In this document: one piece after another, positions 1-7,601 of the stretch
How positions within the stretch are numbered: position 1 is the stretch's first letter
Layout: each line of letters opens with the position of its first letter
Assembly (NCBI GenBank): GCA_902805845.1
Contig: CADCUI010000048.1
Coordinates: 1 to 33,330, forward strand
Length of the DNA stretch: 33,330 bases
Reading direction: 5' to 3'
Source: an uncultured Nocardioidaceae bacterium
GTDB taxonomy: Bacteria > Actinomycetota > Actinomycetes > Propionibacteriales > Nocardioidaceae
Program-made: the position numbers and the translations under genes
The notes under the pieces: model-generated
Databases searched by the model: none
Seen by the model: the letters and a program-made list of their open reading frames with translations, nothing else
What the model was told of the DNA's origin: nothing

Positions 1-563
1 TCATACATGGCATCCCCGCGACCTGCCTCGGACCAGTCGACCACGCCGGTGATCTCGTCACCTTCGACGAACACGTGGGCGAGCTGAAGGTCGCCGTGCA
101 TGAACACCGGTGTCCACGGTCGCAGCGCAGCCTCGGCGACCCGACGGTTGCGGTTGACCAGGTCAGTAGGAAGGACGTCGTTCGCCAAGAGCCACGTGCA
201 TTCGAGGTCGAGGCTCGATGCCGTCTCTTCGAGGCTGCGACCGGGCCAGGGCGGCAGCGGCGCATCGTGCAGAATCCGTACGGCTGCCCCTACCGCGGCC
301 CACGCCGCCGACGACGTGGTCGACGGCTCACCGAGACGGCCGAGTGCCGTCCCCGGGAGAGCGGCGAGCGCAAGGACGGGCGGCCTGCGCCACAGGACCT
401 CCGGAGTCGGAATCGGCGCCCTCGTCATCGCTTCGACCTCGACGTCGGTGCGCGTCTGATCAGCGTCGACCTTCAGGAACACCTCACCCACGCGAAGGGT
501 CGCGCGCTCGTGATGTGCCACAACGACCTCGACCCCTTCCACGCCGGTCATTGTCGCGGACAT
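1..563 (-). CDS. Phosphotransferase (aminoglycoside phosphotransferase/APH fold), 3' end outside window
   Basis: The reading frame is open from an ATG at 563 to the left window edge (187 codons seen, C-terminus missing). A GAGGGA ribosome-binding site lies 7 nt before the ATG; a second in-frame ATG at 551 is possible. The N-terminal lobe contains ATLRVGEVFLKVDAD, the usual beta-strand/lysine segment of actinobacterial phosphotransferases. Near the edge are HGDLQLAHVF (the catalytic-loop HGD; the usual Asn five residues later is His here) and VVDWSEAGRGDAMY (metal-binding Asp). Known for the family: ATP-dependent phosphorylation of small molecules, including antibiotics and amino sugars. The substrate cannot be inferred here. 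No obvious operon partner; rnpB is encoded upstream on the same strand. Confidence 0.85.
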   Translation of the reverse strand, partial: MSATMTGVEGVEVVVAHHERATLRVGEVFLKVDADQTRTDVEVEAMTRAPIPTPEVLWRRPPVLALAALPGTALGRLGEPSTTSSAAWAAVGAAVRILHDAPLPPWPGRSLEETASSLDLECTWLLANDVLPTDLVNRNRRVAEAALRPWTPVFMHGDLQLAHVFVEGDEITGVVDWSEAGRGDAMY

Positions 564-694
564 TGCCTGTCCCTCAAGCAGCAGAGCCTTCCCGAAGTCG
601 GCCTCGACCTCGTCGGTGAACTCGTTCTCACCGTGACAGGACGGTTCGTCCATCCCGACCAGCGTGCTGACCAGGCACGGAGAGTTGGTCAGGA

Positions 695-731
695 CAGTGC
701 AGGCCGGGAGACTCTGTCCCGGGCATCACTG
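695..731 (-). terminator. Possible hairpin terminator downstream of rnpB
   Basis: A two-part inverted repeat lies about 60 nt beyond the RNase P RNA 3' end: outer arms 695-699/727-731 (5 bp) and inner arms 704-709/717-722 (6 bp), separated by a symmetrical 4+4 nt internal loop. There is no U-tract, which is common for actinobacterial hairpins but weakens the call. Confidence 0.3.
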
Positions 732-789
732 CGGAGCATGTGCGATCCGCTGACGCCTCAGCGCGCTGGAACAGCAGGTCAGTGTCTGG

Positions 790-1210
790 GCGGATGAGCT
801 GACCTGTAGGCCGGGTTCTGTCCTCGCGCACCTCACGGTGCCTGCGATGGGCGACCATCCATCTGGGACCGCCGTTGCCGGCGGCCTCGTGCGATCTACC
901 CGCGAGCTCGGGCGGGCCGCCCTCGAACGCTCGCGCAGACGCCGCTCCGACCGGAGCCGGGAAGCGTCCTCTTGATCTTGCTCCAGGTGGGGTTTACCGA
1001 GCCGCGCCGGTCACCCAGCGCGCTGGTGGTCTCTTACACCACCGTTTCACCCTTACCGGCGCTGCCAGCAAGCCAGCTCCGGCGGTCTGTTTTCTGTGGC
1101 ACTGTCCCGCGGGTCACCCCGGGTGGGCGTTACCCACCACCTTGCCCTGTGGAGCCCGGACCTTCCTCGACGGCTGGCAGCCGCCGCGGCCGCCCGGTCA
1201 GCTCATCCGC
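790..1210 (-). ncRNA. rnpB: RNase P RNA (class A)
   Basis: Read on the minus strand this is a ~421-nt RNase P RNA, the catalytic RNA that removes 5' leaders from pre-tRNAs. The ends are set by a perfect 15-bp P1 helix: 1196-1210 pairs with 790-804. Hallmark conserved segments are present: GAGGAAGGTCCGGGCTCCAC near the 5' end, GGTAAGGGTGAAACGGTG and GTAAGAGACCACCAGC in the middle, and AGATGGATGGTCGCC and ACAGAACCCGGCCTACAGGTC near the 3' end. The size fits actinobacterial RNase P RNA. It begins 10 nt after the DUF3140 gene and has its own -10 box overlapping that gene's stop codon. Small reading frames across this interval are shadows. Confidence 0.96.
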
Positions 1211-1216
1211 TCCACC

Positions 1217-1222
1217 ATTCTA
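1217..1222 (-). promoter_or_regulatory. -10 element of the rnpB promoter
   Basis: TAGAAT on the minus strand fits the TAnnnT -10 consensus and lies 6 nt before the first base of the P1 helix (1210). Its first three bases (1222-1220) are also the TAG stop codon of the DUF3140 gene. No convincing -35 hexamer is visible; a weak TGACCC lies about 19 nt upstream. Confidence 0.6.
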
Positions 1223-1561
1223 CGAGGCCGCCGGCTTCAGCGGGTCATGCCCGATGGACATCAGCTTGCGCCGCCAGTGGTCGTCCCCAGCGGTCGGCTC
1301 GAGATCGTCGCGCCGTTCACGCTGCACGATGTCGACGACCTTGGTCATCGCGTCGACATCGTCGTTGGTGAGGTCCGAGCGCCGCTTGGCCAGGATCGCG
1401 GCGACCCGGTGACCGAGCGAGGTGCCCGCGGCCTCCGGGACCGCCTCGGCGTCCTCGCCTGCCGAGGAGGTCCGCATCCACTCGACGAGCTCGCGGGACG
1501 TCATGTTGACGACGCGGTGGAACCCCTCCCACAGTTCGTCGCTCACCTTGTCCTGAGCCAC
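1220..1561 (-). CDS. DUF3140 family protein
   Basis: 113 residues, GTG start at 1561 with GAGGAG about 5 nt upstream. The sequence begins MAQDKVSDELWEGFHRVV, contains NMTSRELVEWMRT, and ends with the positively charged DHWRRKLMSIGHDP segment. These are the conserved blocks of DUF3140, a small soluble actinobacterial family of unknown function. It lies 36 nt after the SRPBCC gene on the same strand, so the two are probably co-transcribed. Its stop codon is shared with the rnpB -10 box. No catalytic motif is seen; function unknown. Confidence 0.85.
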   Translation of the reverse strand: MAQDKVSDELWEGFHRVVNMTSRELVEWMRTSSAGEDAEAVPEAAGTSLGHRVAAILAKRRSDLTNDDVDAMTKVVDIVQRERRDDLEPTAGDDHWRRKLMSIGHDPLKPAAS

Positions 1562-1597
1562 GCGGTCTCCTCTACGACGGACTGGTCGGTGCGTCGC

Positions 1598-2599
1598 TCA
1601 CTGGTCCCGGTTGAAGTCGGGGTCCTTGCTGAGGTCGGTGCCGCCGGCAGCGTTCCGGTCCTCGAAGGCGACCACCTTGGTGACATCGTCGTTCCCGTCG
1701 CCGAGCACCATCTCGTCAGCACCCTGGTCGGCGGGGCCGGCGGTCCTGCCGTCGTCGGCGTCGGGGTCCGCGGCCAGTCGCGCAGTGTCGCCGATCCGCT
1801 CGCCGGTGTCGGAGCCGGTGGCTGTGCCGCCCCCGATGCCGGAGCCCGGTACGTCCCCGGTGTCGGAGGTGGACTCGGTTGCCGTCAGCGGCGCCGTCCC
1901 CGTCGTCGCCGGCGGGGTGTCGGTCACCTCGACGGCCGGCGTGGTGCCGAGGTTCTCGGTGGGAGCCGGCGGAGGGGACACTCGCTCGGTCGAGTCCTCG
2001 TCCGAACCGCTCTTCGCCGCGGCGGCGGCTGCGACACCGGCAGCCGCGACGGCTGCGCCTGCGGCCACCACCTTCGGGGAGACACCGGCCTTGCCGCTGT
2101 CGCCCTCGGACGTGGTCATCTCCACGCCCGGCGTGCCCACGGCAGGGGCGCCGACGTCGCCGCGCCACCCACCGCTCTCGGTGCCGCGCGACTCGATGAA
2201 GGTCTTGAACCTCTCCATGTCGGCCTGGGCCTGGCGCTCGATGATGTTCAGCGCGTCGCCCGCCTTCTCGACCAGCCCTTCCGGGTCGTACTCGAGCTCG
2301 AGCGTCACCTGGGTCTGGCCGGCACCCGCGGAGATGAAGTAGACGGCGCCCGCGTTGGTAGCACCCTCCGTCGCTGCCCAGGCGACCTTCTCGTCGGCCC
2401 GCTGCTCGAGGATGTCGGCATACCACTCACGGCGTACGCCGGCGATCTCGGCCACCCAGCGCAGCCGCTGGTCGTCGAGCTGCTCGACCTGCTGGACGCC
2501 ACCCATGAACTGGGGGAACTCCTCGAACTGCGTCCACTGGTTGTAAGCGGTGCTGATCGGCACGTTCACCGTGATGGTCTTTTCAACCTTGGTGGTCAT
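1598..2599 (-). CDS. SRPBCC-domain protein (polyketide cyclase/dehydrase type) with long disordered acidic tail
   Basis: 333 residues, ATG at 2599 with GGAGG 8 nt upstream. Residues 1-145 form an SRPBCC (START-like, cyclase/dehydrase) domain: MTTKVEKTITVNVPISTAYN, then QWTQFEEFPQFMGGV, and a basic/acidic C-terminal helix ERQAQADMERFKTFIESRG. Residues about 177-195 are almost pure Ala/Val/Gly and could form one membrane segment or a flexible hinge. Residues 197-333 are low complexity, rich in Pro, Thr, Asp and Gly, and probably disordered. Members of this group are often annotated as coenzyme Q-binding or stress-associated; the ligand is unknown here. First gene of a pair with the DUF3140 gene. 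A sigma-B-like GTTT-N15/16-GGG element lies about 45-70 nt upstream (2644-2669). Confidence 0.87.
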   Translation of the reverse strand: MTTKVEKTITVNVPISTAYNQWTQFEEFPQFMGGVQQVEQLDDQRLRWVAEIAGVRREWYADILEQRADEKVAWAATEGATNAGAVYFISAGAGQTQVTLELEYDPEGLVEKAGDALNIIERQAQADMERFKTFIESRGTESGGWRGDVGAPAVGTPGVEMTTSEGDSGKAGVSPKVVAAGAAVAAAGVAAAAAAKSGSDEDSTERVSPPPAPTENLGTTPAVEVTDTPPATTGTAPLTATESTSDTGDVPGSGIGGGTATGSDTGERIGDTARLAADPDADDGRTAGPADQGADEMVLGDGNDDVTKVVAFEDRNAAGGTDLSKDPDFNRDQ

Positions 2600-2643
2600 C
2601 GCTGGGCCTCCGAGAGACGTTGAGGAATCCGTACACGGAAGGG

Positions 2644-2669
2644 TTGCCCCGGCAAGGTCGGCTTGAAAC
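2644..2669 (-). promoter_or_regulatory. Possible stress-sigma-factor (SigB/SigF-like) promoter for the SRPBCC-DUF3140 pair
   Basis: On the minus strand GTTT (2669-2666) is followed after 15-16 nt by GGGGCAA (2650-2644). This resembles the GTTT-N14-16-GGGTAT promoters used by actinobacterial SigB/SigF-type factors, with 4 of 6 matches in the -10. It lies ~45 nt before the start codon. Weak on its own. Confidence 0.25.
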
Positions 2670-2769
2670 TGAGCCTCGGCAGGTTGGGACCGGCATGGAT
2701 GTGGCGGCGCCGAGCGCTTACGGTGGGGGCTCCGGCCTCGGGTCGGAACACAACTGCAGAGCCAGCCGG

Positions 2770-2970
2770 CAACGCCGAGTCCTGCCCGCCGCCGCTGGTC
2801 ACCGACACCACCTTGACCGGGCAGGAGTGGGGGACCCACGTTTCCCGCAGCGTCGGGCGTCCGAGGACGCCCGACACCGCTCGGGGTGAAGTCAGGCGGG
2901 CCGGCCACACGACCGGCTCCACTGACGGAGCACCTTTCAGCTCCAACCCGACAGCTCACCTCACAGGCGC
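2770..2970 (+). promoter_or_regulatory. c-di-AMP riboswitch (ydaO-yuaA class) upstream of the rpf-like gene
   Basis: The untranslated leader of the Rpf-like gene has the conserved blocks of the ydaO-type c-di-AMP aptamer in order: ACGCCGAGTCCTGCCC (2773-2788), GGGGGACCCACG (2828-2839), CGGGGTGAAGTC (2881-2892), an internal GACGGAGCACC/TTTCAGCTC region, and the terminal CCCGACAGCTCACCTCACAGG (about 2947-2967). The P1 strands can pair (CGCC 2774-2777 with GGCG 2966-2969). The class is well known upstream of actinobacterial rpf genes, where c-di-AMP lowers expression. The aptamer ends directly against the GGAAAGGAAG ribosome-binding site and no intrinsic terminator hairpin separates them. Translational control or control of read-through is therefore inferred, not shown. 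Confidence 0.88.
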
Positions 2971-2986
2971 GGAAAGGAAGCCACCC

Positions 2987-3370
2987 ATGCCTGTGCTGTC
3001 CACGTTGCGGTCCTCCGTCGTCCTCACGACCACCTTCCTGATGCTGCTCGGCTCGACCGTCGTCGGCGCCATGACCTCATCGGCCACCGCCCACACCGGG
3101 GGCGGCCGCTGGGAGTGCCTGGCTCACTACGAGTCGACGCACCGGTGGCACGTCAACACCAGCAACGGCCACTACGGCGGCCTCCAGTTCTCGCTCTCGA
3201 CGTGGCGGTACTACGGAGGGCCCAACTACTCCGGCAACAAGTACCCGCACAAGGCCACCCGGGCCGAGCAGATCGTCATCGGCAAGCGGACCGCGTTCCA
3301 CGGCTGGGGCAAGCGCGCTCCCCAGGGTGGTCGCAACGCGTGGCCGAACACCTGGTACCGCTGCGACTGA
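2987..3370 (+). CDS. Secreted Rpf-like muralytic protein (transglycosylase family)
   Basis: 127 residues, ATG at 2987 with GGAAAGGAAG upstream. Residues 1-35 are a signal peptide (VVLTTTFLMLLGSTVVGAM, cleavage near SATA-HT). The mature protein is one Rpf domain: RWECLAHYESTHRWHVNTSN followed by GHYGGLQFSLSTWRYYGG. Glu49 matches the catalytic Glu of resuscitation-promoting factors. Cys44 and Cys126 could form the usual disulfide. Known for the family: cleavage of peptidoglycan glycan strands outside the cell, promoting outgrowth of dormant cells. There is no LysM, G5 or other accessory domain, so this is a minimal Rpf. Control by the upstream c-di-AMP riboswitch is strongly implied. It converges on the RNB gene. 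Confidence 0.9.
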   Translation: MPVLSTLRSSVVLTTTFLMLLGSTVVGAMTSSATAHTGGGRWECLAHYESTHRWHVNTSNGHYGGLQFSLSTWRYYGGPNYSGNKYPHKATRAEQIVIGKRTAFHGWGKRAPQGGRNAWPNTWYRCD

Positions 3371-3388
3371 CGGCGGGCGACGACCGCC

Positions 3389-4831
3389 TCAGAGCTCGAA
3401 GTGCACCTTGCGCCGCTGCGGGTCGGCCAGCGCCAGCGTCACCCGGACGTCCTGACCGAGCGGAAGCTCCCCGGAGGTGGCGGTGACCCGCGCCTCGACG
3501 GCCGGGTCGGTCACCATGACGTCGCCCTCTCGACGATTCTCGTCGACGTCGACGACCATGCCGGCGAACGTCTCCCCCACCCGGTCCCGCAGCACCTCTG
3601 CCTCCACCAGGTCGAGCACCGCACGCTCGTACTGGTTGGCGCGGCGGGTGGACTCTCGCATCGTCGCGGGCAGGTCGCCGAGGCGCGCCGTGACCCACTC
3701 CGGCACCGGGTGACCCGCGCAGAGCGCGAGGCACACCTCCCCGGCGTACCGGTCGACGAGGCGGCGAAGCGGCGCCGTCACGTGTGAATAGGCCGACGCC
3801 AGCGCAGCGTGCATCGGCTGCTCGGGCAGGGTGCCGGTGAAGGAGACGTAGCCGGAGCCGCGCAGCAACGAGGTGGACGCATTCAGCATCGCGGCGTGAT
3901 CAGCGCGCGACGGGTCGAGTCCTCGGATGAGCTCGGGGTAGGTGGTGGACTCCGGCCAGCCCACGCTGAGCGCCTGCGCCACCCGGCGCAGCCGACGCAC
4001 GTCGCGCGGGTCCGGCGGAGCCAGGGTGCGGAGGATGCCCACCTGCCCCTCCGACATGAGACCGGCCGCGGCCATGCCCGTCAGCAGGGAGATCTGGGCG
4101 TTCCACTCCTCGACCGGCAGCGGGCGCCGGTAGCTCAGCACCCAGCGCTGGTCGACGAGGTCGACCTCCTGGTCGGGAAGCGGCAGGCTGACGCCGCCGC
4201 GGTCCCGCTCCCGTGCCAACCGCAGCTCCCCCACCTCCCGGAGCAGGTGGAAGACAGGGTCGGCGCGGCCGGCGTCGAGATCGGCCTGGACCCCGGCGTA
4301 GGACAGCTTCGCGCGGCTCCGGACCATCGCCCGCTCCACTCGTACGCCGACGCCCTCACCGGCGGCGTCGACGTCGATCGTCCACAGCAGCGCCGGCCGG
4401 TCGCCGTCGGGCAGCAGCGAGCAGGCGTCCTCCGACACTGCCGGCGGGTGCAGCGCAACCTTCTGTCCCGCACCGTAGAGCGTCTCGCCGCGACGGTGCG
4501 CCTCCTCGTCGACCGCACCGCCGGGCCGCACGAACGCCGCGACGTCGGCGATCGCGTAGTGGACGCGGTAGCCGCTGCCCTGCCGTTCCAGGTGCAGCGC
4601 CTGGTCGAGGTCTCGGGAGCTCTCGGGGTCGATGGTGACGAACGGGATGTCGGTGCGGTCGAGCTCCGGCAGCCGCGGGGCGCGAGCCGACGCCAGTGCT
4701 TCCTCCTCCACCGCCGACGGAAAGGCGGGGCTGACGCCGAGCTCCTCGTGGATGGCGGCCAGCCCGCGGCGCAGGGCCTGCACATGGACCCCCGGCACCT
4801 TCGGCGAGACCCCGACGACCCGTCGTGGCAC
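3389..4831 (-). CDS. RNB-domain (RNase II/RNase R family) exoribonuclease
   Basis: 480 residues from a GTG at 4831, chosen because GGAGGAGGGG lies 9 nt upstream and homologues start near (M/V)PRR. The frame is open to a GTG at 4876, which has no ribosome-binding site and would almost abut the divergent yaaA. The RNB core is clear: DIPFVTIDPESSRDLDQALH, with the metal-binding aspartates, YAIADVAAFV, and the distal MRESTRRANQYERAVLDLVE arm. The last ~75 residues look like a small S1/OB-type RNA-binding segment (ETFAGMVVDVDENRREGDVM). There is no N-terminal cold-shock domain pair, so it is shorter than RNase R or RNase II. Expected role: Mg-dependent 3'-to-5' RNA degradation in the cytoplasm. 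Confidence 0.9.
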   Translation of the reverse strand: MPRRVVGVSPKVPGVHVQALRRGLAAIHEELGVSPAFPSAVEEEALASARAPRLPELDRTDIPFVTIDPESSRDLDQALHLERQGSGYRVHYAIADVAAFVRPGGAVDEEAHRRGETLYGAGQKVALHPPAVSEDACSLLPDGDRPALLWTIDVDAAGEGVGVRVERAMVRSRAKLSYAGVQADLDAGRADPVFHLLREVGELRLARERDRGGVSLPLPDQEVDLVDQRWVLSYRRPLPVEEWNAQISLLTGMAAAGLMSEGQVGILRTLAPPDPRDVRRLRRVAQALSVGWPESTTYPELIRGLDPSRADHAAMLNASTSLLRGSGYVSFTGTLPEQPMHAALASAYSHVTAPLRRLVDRYAGEVCLALCAGHPVPEWVTARLGDLPATMRESTRRANQYERAVLDLVEAEVLRDRVGETFAGMVVDVDENRREGDVMVTDPAVEARVTATSGELPLGQDVRVTLALADPQRRKVHFEL

Positions 4832-4878
4832 CGCGCACCACCCCTCCTCCGTGACCCTGGTTTCCCGGCTTGCCACTC

Positions 4879-4884
4879 TAGGGT
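4879..4884 (+). promoter_or_regulatory. -10 element of a probable leaderless yaaA promoter
   Basis: TAGGGT fits TAnnnT and is followed by exactly 6 nt and then the GTG start codon at 4891, so transcription probably begins at or next to the first coding base. No Shine-Dalgarno sequence is present. A clear -35 is not seen. Confidence 0.55.
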
Positions 4885-4890
4885 GACGTC

Positions 4891-5679
4891 GTGCTCATCC
4901 TGCTCCCCCCGTCGGAGGGGAAGTCGGCGCCTCGTCGCGGCGCCCCGCTCGACCTCAGGACCCTGAGCTTCCCGGCACTGCACGAGCCCCGCAGCCAGGT
5001 GCTCGACGCGCTCGTCCGGCTGTGCTCGGGCGGTACGGCGGCGGACGCTGCCCCCGCCGCCGAGGTGCTCGGCCTCGGCGCGACACAGGCCGCCGAGGTG
5101 GCCCGGAACGCGGCGCTGCGCACGGCCGCGACAGCGCGGGCCGACAGGGTCTACAGCGGTGTGCTCTATGAGGCGCTCGACCTCGGCTCGCTCGAGGCTG
5201 CGGCGCGGCGCCGGGCGAGCAGCCGCCTGGCGATCACCTCAGGGCTCTTCGGCCTGCTCCGGCCCGGCGACCGCATCCCGGCGTACCGGCTCTCAGGTCA
5301 GGTCACCCTGCCCGGCATCGGGCCGATCGCCCGTCACTGGGGGCGTCACCTCGGTGACGCGGTGGCCGCAGCGGCGAGCGGCGGCCTCGTCGTGGACCTG
5401 CGCTCGTCGGCCTACCTGCCGTTCTGGCGTCCACCGCGTGCCCAGGCGGCCTCGGTGGTCCGGGTGCGGGTGCTGCACGAGGCGGCCGGGCGCCGTTCGG
5501 TCGTCTCGCACTTCAACAAGGCGACGAAGGGCCGACTGGTCCGCGACCTGCTGCTGGACGGCTCGTCGCCGCGACGGCCCGGCCAGCTCGTCGACCTGCT
5601 GCGCGACCTGGGCTGGCAGGTGGAGATCCCCGACGAGGCGCGGCCCGGCGACGTCGACGTCGTGGTGGCGACGCTCTGA
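4891..5679 (+). CDS. yaaA: YaaA family (DUF328) peroxide-stress protein
   Basis: 262 residues, GTG start. It opens with the family signature MLILLPPSEGKSAPRRGAPL and contains VYSGVLYEALDL, GLFGLLRPGDRIPAYRLSG and SHFNKATKGRLVRDLL, all conserved YaaA blocks. Length matches the family. In E. coli YaaA limits intracellular iron and oxidative DNA damage during peroxide stress, and the fold binds DNA; the biochemical activity in actinobacteria is not established. It is divergent from the RNB gene (59 nt between starts) and convergent with the RNase H/phosphatase gene. Confidence 0.92.
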   Translation: MLILLPPSEGKSAPRRGAPLDLRTLSFPALHEPRSQVLDALVRLCSGGTAADAAPAAEVLGLGATQAAEVARNAALRTAATARADRVYSGVLYEALDLGSLEAAARRRASSRLAITSGLFGLLRPGDRIPAYRLSGQVTLPGIGPIARHWGRHLGDAVAAAASGGLVVDLRSSAYLPFWRPPRAQAASVVRVRVLHEAAGRRSVVSHFNKATKGRLVRDLLLDGSSPRRPGQLVDLLRDLGWQVEIPDEARPGDVDVVVATL

Positions 5680-5697
5680 GCGGCTGGGCGCGACGGG

Positions 5698-6858
5698 TCA
5701 GTCAGCCAGCGCGAAGCCGGCGGGCCGGCCGTTGAGCAGCCGCAGCACCGCCCGGTCGTCGGGTGACCACGCCAGCACCGTCACCGACGCCGGCGAGATC
5801 TCGGTGCGGAAGACAGACTGCAGCGGCAGGTCGAGCACCGCACCGGCGAGCAGCTTGATGGGCGTCAGGTGGGTGAGCGCGACAACCGTGCGTCCGCGGT
5901 ACCGCTCCAGCAGCCGCCGCCGCGTCCCGGCCATCCGGGTGGCCATGCCGCTCAGCGAGTCGCCGGTGCCGCCGGCGGGCCGGTCGACGTCGTCGAGCCA
6001 CGCCGCCAGCCCCTCCGGGTCGACCTTCAGCACCTCGCCGTAGGACATTCCCTCCCAGGCGCCGAAGCCCGCCTCGGTCAGCCCCTCCTCGACCGTGTAC
6101 GACGCCTCGAGCCTGGCGGCCACGATGTCTGCACTCTCCCGGGTACGCCGCAGCGGCGAGCTCAGCAGCACCGGGTCGGCCGCCACCAGCGGGGCCAGCC
6201 AGTCGGCCGTCGCCCGGACCTGCGCCCGACCGTCCTCGGTGAGGCCGGGGTCGGAGCCCATGCGGCCGCTGAAGCGCCGCTCCCGCGTGTGCTCGGTGAC
6301 CCCGTGGCGCACCAGCACCAGGGTCGTCGGGGAGCCGTCGGACTGCCAAGGTGCGGTCGGCGGAGGGGTGATCGCGGGGGTCGCCGGAGGGGTCGCCGCA
6401 GGGACCGCCCATCCCGGACCTGAGCCGATGACTCTGCCCTCGGGCCCGTCGAGCGCCTCGTTCGCGAGCCGGTCGGCATGCCGGTTCTGCTCACGAGGCA
6501 TCCAGGTGTAGCGGGCGCCTGGGGGTGCGAGCCGGTTGGCCTCCAAGGCCAGCGGCCTCATGCCCGGATGCTTGATCTTCCAGCGGCCCGACATCTGCTC
6601 GACGACCAGCTTCGAGTCCATGCGGACCTCGAGGTCGGCGCCGTCGGCGTGTTCACGGTAGAGCTCGAGCCCGGCGATGAGTCCCCGGTACTCCGCGACG
6701 TTGTTGGTAGCCACCCCGATCCGTTCGGCGCGTTCGGCGATGAGCTCGCCGGTGTCGGCGTCCTTGAGCAGCGCGCCGTAGGCGGCGTTGCCCGGGTTCC
6801 CGCGGGATCCGCCGTCGGCCTCCACGACGACCGCACGGTGCTGGTGCCCGGCTCCCAT
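5698..6858 (-). CDS. Bifunctional RNase H / histidine-phosphatase (acid phosphatase) protein
   Basis: 386 residues. Residues 1-140 are a type I RNase H domain with the catalytic carboxylates visible: Asp15 in VVEADGGSRGNPGNAAYGA, Glu56 in NNVAEYRG, Asp81 in VRMDSKLVVEQM and Asp129 in QNRHADRLANEA. Residues 150-175 are a Pro/Thr/Ala linker. Residues 178-386 are a histidine-phosphatase (phosphoglycerate mutase-like, CobC-like) domain with LVLVRHGVTEHT, where His185 is the phosphorylated residue. The same fusion is known in Mycobacterium (Rv2228c), where it degrades RNA in RNA-DNA hybrids. The ATG overlaps the stop of the zinc-ribbon gene by one base (TGATG), indicating translational coupling. 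Confidence 0.93.
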   Translation of the reverse strand: MGAGHQHRAVVVEADGGSRGNPGNAAYGALLKDADTGELIAERAERIGVATNNVAEYRGLIAGLELYREHADGADLEVRMDSKLVVEQMSGRWKIKHPGMRPLALEANRLAPPGARYTWMPREQNRHADRLANEALDGPEGRVIGSGPGWAVPAATPPATPAITPPPTAPWQSDGSPTTLVLVRHGVTEHTRERRFSGRMGSDPGLTEDGRAQVRATADWLAPLVAADPVLLSSPLRRTRESADIVAARLEASYTVEEGLTEAGFGAWEGMSYGEVLKVDPEGLAAWLDDVDRPAGGTGDSLSGMATRMAGTRRRLLERYRGRTVVALTHLTPIKLLAGAVLDLPLQSVFRTEISPASVTVLAWSPDDRAVLRLLNGRPAGFALAD

Positions 6859-7601
6859 CAGATGCCGGACTCGCCCGTCCGCACCAGGATGCGTCCGCAC
6901 TCCTCGCACCTGACCACGGCGTCGGGTGGCTGCTTCGCGATGGTGGCGAGGTCGCCACTGTTGAGGTCCAGGCTGCAGCCGGAGCATCGCCGGGCGCGCA
7001 GCAGCGCCGCGCCGACGCCCTGCTTCGACTCCCGCAGCCGCTCGTACAGACCCAGCAGGTCCTGGGGCAGGTCCGCGATCATGGCCGACCGCTTCTGCGC
7101 CACCCCTGCGCCCTCCCCCCGCAGTGCCGTCACTCGGCGGTCGCGGGCCTCGGTCAGCTCGGCGGACCGCTCGTCGATCTCGCCGATCGCGGTCCGCAGC
7201 TCGGTCACCTCCGCCTCGGTGCCCTCCAGCCGCTCCATCACGTCGAGCTCCAGGTCCTCGAGCTCGGTGATCCGACGATTGAGCGAGACCAGCTCGTGCT
7301 GCAGCCGCTCGAGGTCACGAGGGTTCCTCACCGTGCCGGCGTCGAGCCGCTGCTGGTCCCGGACCCGACGTGCCTTGACCTGCTCGACGTCCGCGTCGGC
7401 GCGCCGCTGCTCGCGGGAGAGGTCGTCGACCTCGACCTGGAGGTCGCGCAGCCGGCCGTCGAGGTCGGCCCTCCTGATGCCGAGCTCCCGGAGCTCGGCC
7501 GCCTCGGGCGGGTGGGCCACCTGCTGCCGCAGGACATCGAGCCGGCTGTCCAGCTCCTGGACGTCGAGGAGCTTGAGCTGGGCGGACGGGTCGGCGTTCA
7601 G
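6858..7601 (-). CDS. Zinc-ribbon coiled-coil protein (Rv2229c-like), apparent CTG start
   Basis: 247 residues if translation starts at the CTG at 7601. AGGAG lies 6 nt before it, and the codons after it give NADPSAQLKLLDVQELDSRL, the conserved N-terminus of this family. The first ATG/GTG/TTG in frame is a GTG at 7520, which would remove 27 conserved residues and has no ribosome-binding site. Residues ~25-175 are a long charged antiparallel coiled coil. The C-terminus has a zinc ribbon with CSGC (206-209) and CEEC (232-235). The family is related to CdsZ/YbgI-associated zinc-ribbon proteins and is usually considered a nucleic-acid or nuclease-related scaffold; the role is unknown. Middle gene of nif3-zinc ribbon-rnhA. 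Confidence 0.88.
   Translation of the reverse strand: MNADPSAQLKLLDVQELDSRLDVLRQQVAHPPEAAELRELGIRRADLDGRLRDLQVEVDDLSREQRRADADVEQVKARRVRDQQRLDAGTVRNPRDLERLQHELVSLNRRITELEDLELDVMERLEGTEAEVTELRTAIGEIDERSAELTEARDRRVTALRGEGAGVAQKRSAMIADLPQDLLGLYERLRESKQGVGAALLRARRCSGCSLDLNSGDLATIAKQPPDAVVRCEECGRILVRTGESGI

Noticed and set aside
628-858. 76-codon minus-strand frame at the rnpB 3' end
   Set aside because: About 70 bases of it lie in the RNase P RNA, including conserved structural blocks, and no ribosome-binding site or family is seen.
875-2623. 582-codon plus-strand open frame
   Set aside because: It crosses RNase P RNA and is antisense to DUF3140 and SRPBCC genes, both with clear family signatures.
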